Assembly: GCA_964007475.1 (NCBI GenBank) | Contig: OZ023273.1 | Span: forward strand, 41,107,525 to 41,171,524 | Length of the DNA: 64,000 bases | Origin: Hybos culiciformis | Taxonomy: Eukaryota > Arthropoda > Insecta > Diptera > Hybotidae | Reading direction: 5' to 3' | Part shown: positions 1 through 13,400 of the stretch, piece after piece | Position numbering within the stretch: position 1 is the stretch's first letter | Layout: each line of letters begins with the position of its first letter | The notes under the pieces: model-generated | What the model saw: the letters and a program-made list of their open reading frames with translations, nothing else | The model's database searches: none | What the model was told of the DNA's origin: nothing | Made by a program: the position numbers and the translations under genes

Positions 1-999
1 TAGCATAAAACATAGATATACATATATATACAAGTTTTATACATTATGTACGTATAAATTTTCTTCTCATTTAAGAAAAAAAAATAAAAAATACAAATAA
101 ATAAAAGAACCGAGCATAGTTATATTTATGTATGTTGTTTATGCTATGTATATGCTGTTTTTTTTTTTATTTATTTACAAAATAACAATACAATACATTC
201 GTAATAATATAATATAGTATAAGAGACTTTTTAATTTTATTAAAGCTTAAGACTAAGGACACATTTGTAAATTTTATTTCAATAAATTTTTTTTTTGGCT
301 ATATATATGCACATAATAGAGTAAAAAACAAAAAAAAAAGAATTATTCTTTACTTGAAAAATATAAAAACAAAAATTAAAAAAAAAAAATTTAAACAAAA
401 AAAAAAAAAATTGTGCAATATTTTTATTTTTGCAAAACATTTCATTTAGGTATTATCTTTGTTTTCAAGGATTATGTAAGCTTTAGAGTGCTAAAAATAA
501 AAACAGATATCTTTAACAAATACATAAAAGTGAAATTCTTTCTTTCTATTGAGGAGTAACAACAACTGTAAATAATAACAAAATTTATCTGACTATTAAG
601 TGTCGTTTTCATATTGGAAGATATTTTTTTTTTTTTGGAAAACAAAGAAATCATTATTTAAGTACGTTAAATTTTATATTCTTCTTTGCATTAAAAAAAA
701 AAACTTAATAGCAACACTAAATGAAATATTGAACTTTGAATTATTCAAGGAAAACAATATGATCATGTGGACTAGAGAAAATTCGAACTAAGTACTAACC
801 AGTGATTGAAATATTCCGTCTTGAAAATATTTAAAAAAATTTATATATGTAAAACAGTACATTTCACAAAATTAAGTATCGGGACAGTTTTCAATATTTC
901 CATTTAAGATGCTTTAATTTTAAGATATCTTGGTTCTTTATTACCATAAAATCAATAATTTTTAATCATAAGCAAATGTAAAAATGTTCATTGAAATTC

Positions 1000-1275
1000 A
1001 GACCCCAGTTCGAATTCGCAAAAACAATCGATGACTACCCATTTTTTTAAGCTCTTATCGACATATCTACATATCTACCGAGCACACTTATTTTCACCAG
1101 AATCCATTTTCTGAAAATAATTTCGACCCTTGGCCAGTTGAGAGCTTCTGGCTCCAGAGCATCTTGAATGAAAGTAAATAAAATTATGTATATATTTTGG
1201 TATAATGAACGGACAGACAGAAAGTAAAACATATAATCTGTTTTTTCATTTTTAATGGAAAACGGGATAAAAAAG
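1000..1275 (+). repeat. Dispersed repeat, copy 1 (diverged)
   Basis: This stretch shares an ordered series of motifs with 2290-2535: a GACCCCAGTTCGAATTCG-type start, a TTGAGAGC motif, a GACAGACAGAAAG motif and a terminal TTTTTTCATTTxTxATGGAAA-CGG followed by AAAAAA. The last part is an imperfect palindrome (CCGTTT...AAACGG in copy 2). No coding potential is visible. The family is unclassified; the A-rich end would suit a retroposed element, but that is inference. Confidence 0.6.
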
Positions 1276-2289
1276 ACAAGACATAGGTAAGCTTAATAAA
1301 AACCGAAAGCGCACATAAAAATGTTCAAACCCTTATTTACTTTCACTATGAAATTTTTAAAATTTTTACCACAAAACTTGATTTTAAATTATTTACGAAT
1401 TTTTAAATTTTTACATTTAACTAAATCTGTAAAAAAAAAAACAGAAGTTAAATACATAAATATCTTCTTTTTTATTTACTATTATATTGAATATTTTAGC
1501 TTGAATATTCATAGATGAAATTAAATGTGAATACCGTATATAGAATTTTCTCAATATTTAAATTTCCCCATAAGCTGTATGCTGCATAATTCAATTGAAT
1601 GAATCTGAAATATCGAATTAAAAATCTCAATTTAAATGAATATTATGTTTTATTTTATACAATTGAATATTTTTAATTTATCATTAAATTTTTTTGATAT
1701 GTATATTTATTAAAAAATATCTTGTAGGTATCCGTTACAATTTTATTTTTTTTATGTTTTATCTTAAAATTGATTTGGACAAACGACAAGGGCAATAATT
1801 ACTTGGAAGACTGAAAAAAAAATTAAAAAATAAAACTCTAAATAAAAAAATTCTTGATGTCTTTTTGCATATTTTTTAACGGAAACATTAAAAATTTAAA
1901 ACTATCATGTTTTGGGAAAGTCATTCATATCGCTTTTTTTTTTTAAAAAAAATTCTCAACAAAAAAAAATTAAAACATTGTACAAAAAAATATTTTGTAT
2001 TAGATATGCATGTATAAAAAGTTCTTGATGAAACAACAAATTGTCTGTATGGTATTTTTGTATCCTTTCTGTATAACCCATAATATCCAAAAATATAGAA
2101 CAGTTCCTCATAAATGAAGTATGCAGCCAACATTTCAATTTAAAATAATTTCCAAATATTTTATTTTTTATAATTCTACTCACTATTCAGATACTAATTT
2201 TGGTTGAAATGCACTCTCAGTGTCCCTGACCTTCGCTTCCTTGGGCACAATCATTCAATCTACATCTATATTCATACATACCAATTATC

Positions 2290-2535
2290 ATGGAAATCCA
2301 TTATAAACCCCAAGTCCGAATTCGACCCTCGGACCAAATTTCGAGCCTTCGCAGATTGAGAGCATATAACTGTGTAGTCCGAACTTGGAGAATCTCACAC
2401 TTGGTGAACAAGATTGCGCATATTTTGGCACTTAAAATATCAAAACCAGTCAAGTAGTTTAATTGTTATAAACATTTAAGTGCGCGACAGAGAGACAGTC
2501 CGTTTTTTCATTTGTGATGGAAACGGTCTAAAAAA
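2290..2535 (+). repeat. Dispersed repeat, copy 2
   Basis: This is the best-preserved plus-strand copy. It shares motif order with copy 1. In reverse orientation it aligns with 26,540-26,780 over AGTAGTTTAxTxGTTATAA, AxATxTAAGTGCGCGACAGA and AGAATCTCA. It ends in CCGTTTTTTCATTTGTGATGG, then AAACGG and an A-rich run. The class is not identified. Confidence 0.65.
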
Positions 2536-4999
2536 ATAAATAAAAACTATATAATTTTCCATCATTATATGTATTTCCTATATTGAATAAGTTCTTGTTT
2601 TAATCAAAAAACATAGACACGAAACGAAAAAAAGGAAACTTAAATAAATTTATTATAAAAATTTATTAATTTTTTTTTTTTTTAATTTTGGTCTGTTTGT
2701 ATAAAATTGTTAAATGATTCATTTTACCAAGCTCAAAAATATGGCTGGCATTGTTTGAAGTGATGTTATTTAACTAATTTCTTTTTAAATAAATTTAGTG
2801 TTTTGGTTTAGTCACTTTTTAGTACTAGAAAGCTATATATAATGAAATCAAAATATAAAAATTTTTAAATATTTAAAATTTTGTTATTAAAAAATTTGTT
2901 CTGAAAATATAGAATTATAATCAATATTTATTATATTTTTAAAATTGTTACAAACATGTAATTTTTTAAAAGTTATATATGTATATATTTTTCATAATAT
3001 AATATAAATGTTTCAAATAAAAAAAAAAACAATTTACTTTTTACGCTCAAAAAGGAAAATAAAAAAAAATATATTTTTAAAAAAAAAATAAAAAAATGAA
3101 CATCGAGGACACAAGGACAATAAATCCTGTGGGCTATAATTTTTCAAATATTGAAAAGTTGATAACATAAAGGATTATTTCAGTTTTGTTATTTATACTT
3201 ATAAAATAGAATTTAGTAAAGCGCCCAATATTTGATGCAACCTTATTATTAGAGGAAGTAAAGTCTACATCCTTTTGTAATATGATTAATTTATTAACGT
3301 GAAAAAACCAATTGAAAACACTGTTAGTGAGTTATATTTCCATCTGGATTTGAAATTTAAGTTCAGACAAAGAAAGATAACTTTCTCAAGTTGTTTATAG
3401 AACAAGTTTTTAAAATAGATTCTGTAACTTGAATGTGCATAAAAATCGAGTTTAATATTTACAAATTTGAAATTTCTTTTTTTTAGTTGAATACACGAAA
3501 AAAGTGCACTGTCCTAATAAAACATTAATTTACAAAACTTTCAATAGAATTTTTTATGTTTTTTCAAATTTTATTCACATATTTAAATTATAAAGAACAG
3601 ATCAGACATGTTGTTTTTTATTTAATTTAAGTACTTAAGTATAATCTGTCATAACTTTTCAAGTTTTTAAACAAATAATTTAGACATACATATATTGAAT
3701 ATGTATACCCAAATATTTTAATAATAACTATAATTTATAATGATGGTAGTTATAATAACAATATACTTAACATATGATATTTATGTTAACAAAAAATAGA
3801 TGTATACATATGTACTGTATGTCTTATGAATGAAAAAGAAAATTACAAAATAAAAGGGTTCTCCAAGTCAAATAAATAATAAAAAAAAAAAACTTTTTGT
3901 TCAGTCAAATGTGTGTACATACTACATACATTTACTCTGTCTTTGACTTTTTTTATTTGAAAATAAAAAAGAAAATTAATAAAATTAAATTTTATAAAGC
4001 CCAAAGATAGAAAAATACATTTTTCTTTCAATAACACTGGGAAACAAAATATTTTCTTCAAAAAGCATAAGTGGTTTGTTTTATTAGTGGTTCAAACTTT
4101 TTTTTTCAGTTTCAATAATAAATAAAAAAAATATTTAATTTCTGTTTTACATAAATGACCAAAATTATTTTTACACGCTGACGTTCTGAGATGTTCGCCA
4201 ATAATATTAATCAATTTTTCCATCAAAATAATATATATATGTACATACATTGATAAATATAAATTTGGTCAAAAGATAATTTCTAAATAAATTTTATGTT
4301 GTACTGTGTTATCAGACAGATTTATTGGAAAAACTTTTTAGTTGAATTATTCAGATATGAATTTTATGTTAAATACAAGTAGCTTTCTTCTTGTATTTTT
4401 CCAATGATCCAAATGATTTTTTAATGCTTCTAAAATCAAAATATTTGAACTTTATAAATTAATTCATTCAGTTGAAATTGTTTGTCAGAATTTCTATTTT
4501 AATTATTCTTCGATTTTTAAATTTATTCTTTTTTCTGCTCACTCAGTAATGAAACTAATCATTATTAGTTTTGAAATAAAATTTAGTTATTTTAAAATCA
4601 AAATTAATTTAATTTTAATACTTCTAATATATTATTAGGACTTGTTATAATATATTATGACTTTAACGAAGAAAATAAGTGAAATACTGACAGTACAGTA
4701 TGCTACATAACCAATATCCAGGTCCTTCGCTTGTAATAATATTTTCATATTTAAACACCTTAAGAAGGTTAAATAAAATATATTTGTAGAAATTTTTGTG
4801 AACATTTTTAACTAATATTATATTATATATTAAATATAATTGAATTAAAGGAACATCGGTACAATATTGACACTATACATATAGGACTATAGGAAGTATA
4901 CATACAGGACTATATGTATACTTCCGCTGTATTTTCTTCCACTTAATTTTCATAAAAGTGAAATTAAGGATATTTTACTTTATCTAATTTTTTATACTA

Positions 5000-5692
5000 A
5001 TAGTACAGGCAAATTGTCCAAAATAAACAAAAAAATTGCGAAGTGGCTGTAACTTGGTATAGACCTTTGAAAATGTATATATTTCAAGAAACCAAGGAGT
5101 CCCTAGCTAAAAAGAGTGTGCTGGAGTGGCCACGCTTGACCCTTTGCGGCACATGTAAATAATATTATTTTGTATTTTTTTTTTTTGTAAAATTACTATC
5201 AATATATACAAGTTTGGTAAATTTAGCATCCTAAGATCTTAAATAATAAGGTGCATTACTATAATTTTGTTTCTATTAATAATATTGCTGAAATAAACAG
5301 AAAAATGCTGTTTTATTCGAATAAATTCGATTTCTCGAAAAATATATTTTGGTTTTTAAAGTTTTATATTATAATACAATTGCCGAAAAAAAATTTTATG
5401 AAATTTTACCGCCCATTATTTGCCGCCCGACGCTCGAGCTTAGAGTGCCTATTTGTAAATCCATCATTGCTCCTAAGTTTTAAACAGTTCAAACATAATT
5501 ATTTCTTGCTTAGATATATACAAAGTATTTGAAAAACTTGACTGTCAAATACTGGGTCGAGCACACTATTGAATGCTCGGGACTCATTGGATTCTTCAAA
5601 AGAGTGTGTTTGTGTATGAGTATAGAAAGTTGCAGATACTTCGTATTTTTTTTGTTTATTTGATGATTTTCGATTTAATTTGCCTGTACTAT
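5000..5692. mobile_element. Candidate non-autonomous DNA transposon with 16-bp perfect terminal repeats
   Basis: ATAGTACAGGCAAATT at 5000-5015 is exactly inverted at 5677-5692 (AATTTGCCTGTACTAT). Flanking similarity (TTTATACTA left, TGAATAAA right) may extend the repeats. The interior has a short open frame at 5251-5532 with no recognisable domain, so this looks non-coding. I found no convincing target-site duplication, so the exact ends and superfamily are open. Confidence 0.5.
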
Positions 5693-7301
5693 GAATAAAA
5701 CTAAAAATAAAATTAAGATCAGAAAATCATTTAAATTTAAAATACTAAATAGGTTACGTTATAAGTGCCTTTCAATATACAGACGAACATTATTTTTAAA
5801 ATGAAATAAAAAAATAAAATAAAATTGTGTTAGCTTAAAAGATAAATTTTGTACAAATTGTTGAATTGAATTGAAAATAGAAATTTTAAATTAAACTCTA
5901 AAAAAAAAAAGTTAATCGTTTTTTATTCGCGCCTATAGATAATAATATTTACGTATAATTATTCTTTAATAAACTGGTATAAAAATATTTAACCAAAACT
6001 AAGCCTAACTTATTTGCAATAACTTTTGAAATAAGCTATCATAGGAAATCATAAAAAATTAATTTATTTAAGTGAATATTTTGGTGAGTAAATTTCATGT
6101 AATAATATTGCTATATTTTTAAGACTTTTTAAAACTTAAAATATGTATAAATACAACAATATCAATGTACATTAAAATATTTATATTATAACAATGTCCT
6201 TAAATTTGAGCAAACAATATTTTGTGTATAAAACTATGTATAAATAGTCTTTATGAAGAAATGTCAAAGAATTTATAGATAAATAATTCGTGACAATTAA
6301 ACTATAAAATTTTTAGTCAATTATTCATGCAGTCAACTTTATGTATATTTAAACTTCTAACAACTGCAGAGAACTGAGTACATGAGTTTTGAATATAAAT
6401 ATGTTTTTTTTTTTATTACTACGGTTAAATCATAATTTCTGAATGAAATTGCAATTAAAAAAGTTTATAAATTAAAAATTGAAAATTGTTTACCATATAA
6501 CATACTACATGTAAATACTGTGTACTACTATATTTTTATATACCTACATTTATGTTTATAACAGAGAGAAATAAAAAAAAAAATATTTTTTTTTTGTTCA
6601 AATATGACAAAGAAAATAGTTAACTTTTCATGCATGCAAAATAATAGAGAAAACTTGTATAATTATAATTTTTTTTAAAATTATTCAGAAAATTGTAATT
6701 AACGTTATATTTTTGTTTTTTTCTTCATTAATTTTTTTTTTTATTTTTTTTTTTATATCAATCTTGTTTACTTGTATAGCAGCAACTATGACAATTGTAC
6801 AAAAAAAAAAAAACTTAAACTTTTTTGAAAACTTGAAAAGTAGAAAATAATAAATTTCTTGAGAATAATACTTAAACGAAAAAAAAATATATTATATTAA
6901 TATACTTTGATTATAATATAGAGAAAAATAATGCCCGCAATAAATAAAGATTTATGAATTACAATTTAGCCCTGAAAAAAGTTTAAAAAATAAACGAAGC
7001 ATTAATGTTCATCGATTCTGAAATTAGTCATCAACTGAAGTAATTTGAACCATGAGCTGTTGTTTGGTTATATCCAAAATTGTTTTTTTTATTTATAATC
7101 AATTTATGTAGTTTGGTTTCAGAAAAGACAAATATTTTATATATTTAAATATATCTATAGATCTATTTGATCTATTTGATAGATACCGCTAGAGTTAATT
7201 AAATAATATATAATTTAACTAATTCAATTAAATTTCATTATGTACTTAAATTGATATAATTTATAATAGTGTTTCTACACTGTCAAGCCAAAGACATCTT
7301 A
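5693..7301. other. AT-rich DNA, nothing recognised
   Basis: This stretch is mostly AT-rich with poly-T and poly-A runs near 6560-6600 and 6710-6810. I see no conserved frame, RNA gene or inverted-repeat element. Confidence 0.5.
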
Positions 7302-7304
7302 TTA

Positions 7305-7455
7305 AGGTGAAAACACAATTGGGGCGACAGCGACGGGGACAGCGATAACGACTGTCAAAAACCATATATTTGTATGAGAATGAAACAACTGAGAGAACTT
7401 TTTTATATGAAAAATCGCTGTCGCCGTCGTTGTCGCCCCAATTGTGTTTTCACCT
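7305..7455. mobile_element. Tourist/Harbinger-like MITE (151 bp) with TTA duplication
   Basis: The left end AGGTGAAAACACAATTGGGG, continuing with GCGACA, is inverted at the right end. The arms match closely for about 30 bp and continue more weakly through the CGACGG / CGCTGTCGC parts. TTA lies immediately outside on both sides (7302-7304 and 7456-7458), as expected for the TWA duplications of PIF/Harbinger elements. At 151 bp it cannot encode a transposase; the open frames through it on both strands are shadows of the palindrome. Confidence 0.82.
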
Positions 7456-7698
7456 TTACAGTGAAAAAGTTCCACAGTACTCAGGCAATTACTTTGTACT
7501 TGTTCTGAAAAAAAAAAACAAAAATTTTCAATTTGTGATTGCATTCGCGTTTTTTTATTTTTTTCGTCTGAGTTTAATATTAAATATTTGAAATACTTTT
7601 TTGACAGAAAAATTTTGTAAAAGAGAAATAATCGACAATATTATATACTTTTTTTAGAACAGTCTCAAAACAGTTTGTCTTTAGTATTTCGTGATTAA

Positions 7699-8103
7699 TG
7701 CCTTGTTCAGACAATGAAATCTTATCATGATAATCTTACTTTTTGTGATTATCATTCTTTTTTTCATGATTTGCTCATACAAAAAAAGTGTCATCGGAAA
7801 TCATGATTATCGAAAATCATGAAAAACTTCAGGGATGAGATTATAGTTTTTTACCATCCATGTTACCCATTTCCACTCATTCCTAGTTATTTTTGACTTT
7901 TATTTTGACATATTTTGTTTATTTACAAAACAAAAAAAAATTTGAGTAGCAAATAATATTTATGTTTTTATTTTGTTTGCTTTCATGTTGTTTACTTTTT
8001 TTGGTTTTCGTTCATAATCGTGTTCACACAGGTTTTCAAAGTATGATTATCTACGCAAATCATGATTACGAAATCATGATTTAGGCGTTGTCTGAACAAA
8101 GCA
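7699..8103. mobile_element. Tourist/Harbinger-like MITE (405 bp) with TAA duplication
   Basis: The terminal repeats are TGCCTTGTTCAGACAA on the left and the inverse of TGCTTTGTTCAGACAA on the right. TAA flanks both ends (7696-7698 and 8104-8106). Subterminal copies of ATCATGAT / AATCATGATT recur near both ends (about 7725-7830 and 8040-8080). No open frame is present. It differs from the neighbouring 7305-7455 element in its termini, so it is a separate family. Confidence 0.8.
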
Positions 8104-9720
8104 TAAGGCATCACTCATTTCAGGTGAACGAAAGACGTCTTTTGGAAAAAAAAACACGCAATTAACAGGGCCAGTGTAGCAACAGTATTAAACTGAAGCT
8201 AACAATAAGCGGCTATGAATTTTAATTAATTTTTATATACATATACCCAAATAGAATTTACAGATTCACGAAATTTATCATCTCTCTAACTTTCTATTCT
8301 GTAGGTATATATTATATATACTACAAACAAACAATTTTTTTTTTATAAATTCAGAAAAATAATAAATTTCTAATTAAAATTTTATCAATGATTTAATAAA
8401 TACTAAAAAAAAAAAAAAAAAATTTATTTTATCTTTTATACATAATATTAAAAGAATTTAATTTTAATTAAAAGAAAAATAAATAAAATAAATTAAAAAA
8501 AAAAAAAAAAGCACAACAACCAATTAAATCGATTTACGAAATAAATAATTTTCATTCATATTTTTTTTTTTTTTTTATTATTATTATTTTTGAAATAAAT
8601 AAAGCAAAAATTTTAAAATAAATAAATTTTAACTCTTCATTTAAATTGGCCCAAGAAAACAACAAAGATAACAAAAAATGAAATTAATTTTCAATTACGT
8701 AAATAAAAAAAAAAAACAACAAAAAACGAAAAACGAAAATTTTCCAAATAAATAAATACTTTAATTCCTTTTTGAATAAAAAAAAAAAAAAAAAGAAATA
8801 GACAAAAAAACGAAATAAAATTGAAATTCAATTTTTTTGCTCCCCCTAAATCCATACCCCTTTTCGACAAATATAAATATAAAAAAAAAATTGTACAGAA
8901 ACAAATTTTCATAGCAGAGAAAAGAAGGGAAAAAGGACAAAAAACACAATTTAATTGATTTTTCGTCCTCTTAAATTTTCTCTGTTTTTTTTTTTTGTAA
9001 ATTTTTTTCCGAATTAAAAATTTTCAAAGAGGAAGGATTCTAAAAAAAAAAAAAAAAAATTTTGTTAAGACAAAAAAAAAAAACACATTTTCTTCAAAAA
9101 GTACAAAATATTGTAAAGAAAATTTATTTTTTAAAATCACGAAGAAACAAAAAATATAAATGTATGTATAATAAGTTTTTAAGCATATTTTTCATGGAAC
9201 CATTCAAAAATAACGTAATATAGTGTTTGTATTTAAATAAATAAGTTGGAACTTTCTGAAAATTATGAATACAAAAAAAAAATGTCATTAGAAGAGTTTC
9301 CTCAAAACAAACATAATTTAAGGTATTAAATAGCCAGTGCCTCTCTTGAATTAATTATTGAACTATAAGGTGTGACTCAGGTTTAACGCCTTAATGTAAA
9401 ATGTATATAAATAATAATTCATACACTGAAAAAACAGATAGCTGCTGTAGCTATATTTTCTATTTTTTGCTATCTATATAGTTCAATTCGAACTAGCTGA
9501 TGAAATTAGCAAAATTTGCTATTTGTCATAGCAAGGAAAAATCGCTAATAGTTTTACTTTATATTATATCTGTTAATATCATTCTAGCAATATTTGTCAT
9601 AAAAATTTCAAAAACTCATATTGTATAAAAAAAATATGTTTTGTTAATCATTTTCCTCTAGAAAAAATAAAAAAAAAAAATTTATTTTTGAGTATCAAAT
9701 TTTGCTACAGTTCATTTGAT
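8104..9720. other. AT-rich DNA with many homopolymer runs
   Basis: Between about 8330 and 9110 there are many poly-A and poly-T runs of 8-18 bases. The Phe-rich open frames on the minus strand here come from those runs and are not genes. Around 9430-9560 there is a degenerate TAGCTAT/ATAGCA-rich stretch. Nothing coding is recognised. Confidence 0.5.
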
Positions 9721-9724
9721 ATAT

Positions 9725-10123
9725 CAGTGGCCACAAGGCATAATCGCCTAACTCGATTTTGCTACTTTTCAGGAGAGCAGTTTAAAGTTTCAAATCTTTA
9801 AAGTTTCTAATTGGCTAAAGTTAAGTTAGGAAAAAACCTAAGTATTTAAAAGAAAAAAATGATTGGAATAAAGACTTATTATGTTAAGATAAGAAAAATT
9901 TTTTTTTGATTTCTGAAAAATAATCAGAGTTAAACTGTTATTCCAAAATCATAAGATATTAAAAACGACTTAGGCTATTATGTTTTTGGCTGTAAAAAGT
10001 TTAATTGTAAAGCTAGGAACGTGAAAATTTGTGAGTATACGTAGAATCATATGACCAACAGTTTAGAATAATAAAATCATAACCGCCTAACTCGACTTAA
10101 GCGGTTATGTCTTGTGGCCACAG
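9725..10123. mobile_element. hAT-like MITE (about 399 bp)
   Basis: The left end CAGTGGCCACAAGGCATAAT is inverted at the right end (ATGTCTTGTGGCCACAG). Subterminal CGCCTAACTCGA occurs near both ends, at the right end as part of an inner hairpin (ACCGCCTAACTCGA / TTAAGCGGTTAT). CAG/CTG termini and similar flanks (TGATATAT left, ATATATAT right) point to hAT, but the AT-rich flanks make the 8-bp duplication uncertain. It has no coding capacity. Confidence 0.72.
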
Positions 10124-10396
10124 ATATATATTTTTGGACGAGTTGTTGTTATGCGTTTAATAATAAAATTTTAGCACATGCTGTCAGAAAATATTAAAGT
10201 TTTAGTTGTAACTTTATAACTCGTCCTTTAAGCTAATTCTTCACTCGCTGCAGAAAATTCTAAATTCATAAAAAACCCTTAGAAAATTATATACTTTTTC
10301 ATCATCAAAATAAATAAAAAAAAAGCAGAAGAAAAAAAAAATCCTTTTTTAAACTAAATCCCAAGGACTTTTATTTTGTTTTCTTCGATTTTTTTG

Positions 10397-10429
<33 letters not shown>

Positions 10430-13400
10430 TCACTTTACTATATCTGTACACAATTATATTAATATAATATATACTTAGCTACTTAACATTTAAATTTTCA
10501 GCTCTTCAGTTCACCCAATTTAAATGAACCAAAAAGCTTAAAATATTTATATTTTCTTCCATCATTCGAAAAGTGGAATTTTCCAAAATAACAGAAAGAA
10601 AAAAAAAATACATTTAATGAATCAAAACAAAATAAAAAAAATTAAACTTCTCATGATAAGAATTGATTAGAAACTCGCAGAGGGATAAAAATCTCAAAAA
10701 TATGTATTTTATATTTTTCTTTAATTTTTTAACAATAAATTATCCATAAAGTATATTTTTGGACAGCAAAATAAGAGAGAAAAAAAAAGAAGAAAATTTC
10801 ATTTCATTAATCAAATACTAGTTTATTATTTTTATTTTCTTCTTTTTTTACTTTATTTTTGCTGGCAACAAGACTCTTTATTCTCTATGATGTCAGAAAA
10901 AAAAAGAAACAATTTTTTTTTTTTTTTTTTATTCTTTGAAATTAGTGGTTTGAGTTTATTGACAAAGAGAATGATATATGGCTACACGTAAAAATTTTTC
11001 TTCTATAAATTAACATTTTGGTCACAATGATGAAAAAAGTTGCGTAACATAAGTTGAAAAGTTTTTGTTTTGGAAAAAAATGGAAAAAAAATTACTATAT
11101 GGGTTCAAGGACTCTTCAGGAGACTGCAACTTTTTTTTTACGCGTTTCAATTCTGACAGAGATTTTTTAAATACACCTAGGTGGAAAATCAGCAGATAGA
11201 TTATAACTAAAACTGCATTACTTTCTGGCAGTATGTACACTCAAAATCTTGCATTTATTTTTAAATTTATAATAACTCGTTCCAAAATAGCAAATGAAAT
11301 ATAGCAAAAGTTGATACATCAAAATTATAGATTTTATTGTTTTTTATTAGAAACTTATGATTAATTTCGATTGTTGTTTGTCTAAGAAATACCTGGTGAT
11401 TGATTTTTGGAAAACTTTCTGATCTTGTAAAAAATTTTATACACATTTTCGGTTCTGAAGAGAGTTTAATGTAGTACATATATTAAATTTTAAGAAACAT
11501 CAAATATTGCGGCCACTCCACCGTCATAGATATCAAATGAAAGAGTATGACGAATAGAATATAAAAAGCTGTGTGAAGTGATTAAAAATCGAAGAGAGAA
11601 AATTAAAAAAAGGAAAATGCTCATATTATAGAACACAAACCACCTCGACAAGGGTATCAAATGAAAGGAGTCTACAACCTCTATATTCTGTTTTTATTGG
11701 TTATTATAAATTTTTTAAGTTATTTTTACTACAGATGTTCTTTTTTCAATTTACTGATTTCTTAATGACTAAAAAGTAGGAGAATAAGTTCAAATAGAAA
11801 AAGTTTTAAGAATAAAATATTATCTGTGACAATTTTGTTGTTGGAATCCTGCGGACTTTTCCATAAAAATTCAAAATTATTTTACAAGTGATATTCAAGC
11901 GTAAAAATTTTCGTCTAAATTATTATTTAAAACTCTAATCTGTAATAAAACCATCAAATTTCTTCATTTAATTTTCAAATTATAAGAAAAAGAAAAGTTA
12001 ATTTATTTTTATATTTGATAGATTGAATATATACATATTCAAGTCATTGAAATGTAATATATACAAGGGAAAAAAAAAATTTAATATTATAAAAAAAAAA
12101 TCATGTAAATAAATTAACTTTCCCAAGCCCCACTAGAGCAATACAAAAAATAAAGAAATTATTTTTGCTTTTGAATTTTTTTTATTTTGTTTGTCGCCAC
12201 CTTTTGTTAAGTATAAATTTTATACGTAGAATTTAATTTTCTTCCAAGGAATTTTCATTAAAATTAAGTAATAAACAACTTGTACTCAAAAAAGCTTGAG
12301 CTGTAAAATCTCTAGAGAATATTGTGGCTATGTCTATATAATTTAAATAAATTAATGGTTTTGATGTTTGGTTTTCTTGACCAATAGAACTCATAAATTA
12401 AAATGCAAAAATAATTAATTTTTATAATTTTGGCCAGATTATAATATTTAATTAATTTTCAATTTTAATTTATAAGAGTCCTATACTATTTAAAAAAAAA
12501 AAAAATACATACTGAAATTAAAATTCGAGGACAATAAAAATATGTTCTACAGATGAGATGAAAACAAAATAATTTTAAATTCATTGATATTTTCAGACAC
12601 ATGGTCGGGATAAAAATGTTTCCATATAACAAACGAAAATAATTATGTGACTGAAATAACAAGCTCCAGTTTTATAATATCACTTATGCATAATATATGC
12701 ATATATGAGTTGAATCGTTGAATGTTTATTCAAATAGTTTTTGAAAACAATCTAGCGAGGTGGAAAGACTTGTTGAAAAACCTTACAAACGAATAAATTT
12801 TTAGTTGATGAAACGTTCAACTCGTCTATTTCATTCGTTAAAGAAGACGATTCAATCTAAATACACCTTGTAGTTATTACAATAAAGAAAATTTCTTATT
12901 TATTATTTTATTTATTTTTGATTGTGTGTTTAAAAAGAATTAGCTATCAAATTATTAACAAGAGAATTTAACAATATAAAATATACTGTTTTCTTCAATT
13001 TCAAGTAGAATTTGATATATTTAAAAATTTCAGCCGCCCGCACATGCTAACAGTACAACGAGTAGGATTATACTTTAATAAACTTGATAAAAAAAAAATC
13101 AAAAAAAATAATATAATATATTAATATATAATAAAATTATTAGGCGTAAAATTCAGTTACATTCAATTATATAATTATGTAAGTATGATTTTTCTTTTAG
13201 TTTATTTTTTGCCGTAAGTATATATAAAATTTAGATAAAATGAAAACATAAAATTTTCAAACAGAATAATCTTATTGAGATATTAAACAGTTTCGAACTT
13301 TCATATACAAATAATTTATATTTCTTACCTAGTTAAGTTCCTTTTTTTTTCACGAAAACACATTTGCATATAGCCATATACCTACCTAATAGTTTGGAAC

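Larger units (their letters stand above)
1..4999. other. AT-rich intergenic or intronic DNA without a supported gene
   Basis: No open frame here shows family similarity or codon structure; the short frames are driven by poly-A, poly-T and AT-rich runs. The only structured parts I see are two copies of a dispersed repeat near 1000-1270 and 2290-2535 (listed separately) and a small palindrome near 4875-4925 built from CATATAGGACTAT / GGACTATATG. I cannot tell whether this is intergenic or part of a long intron of a gene beyond the left edge. Confidence 0.5.

Noticed and set aside
7302..7591. Overlapping open frames on opposite strands
   Set aside because: They read through the palindromic MITE at 7305-7455.
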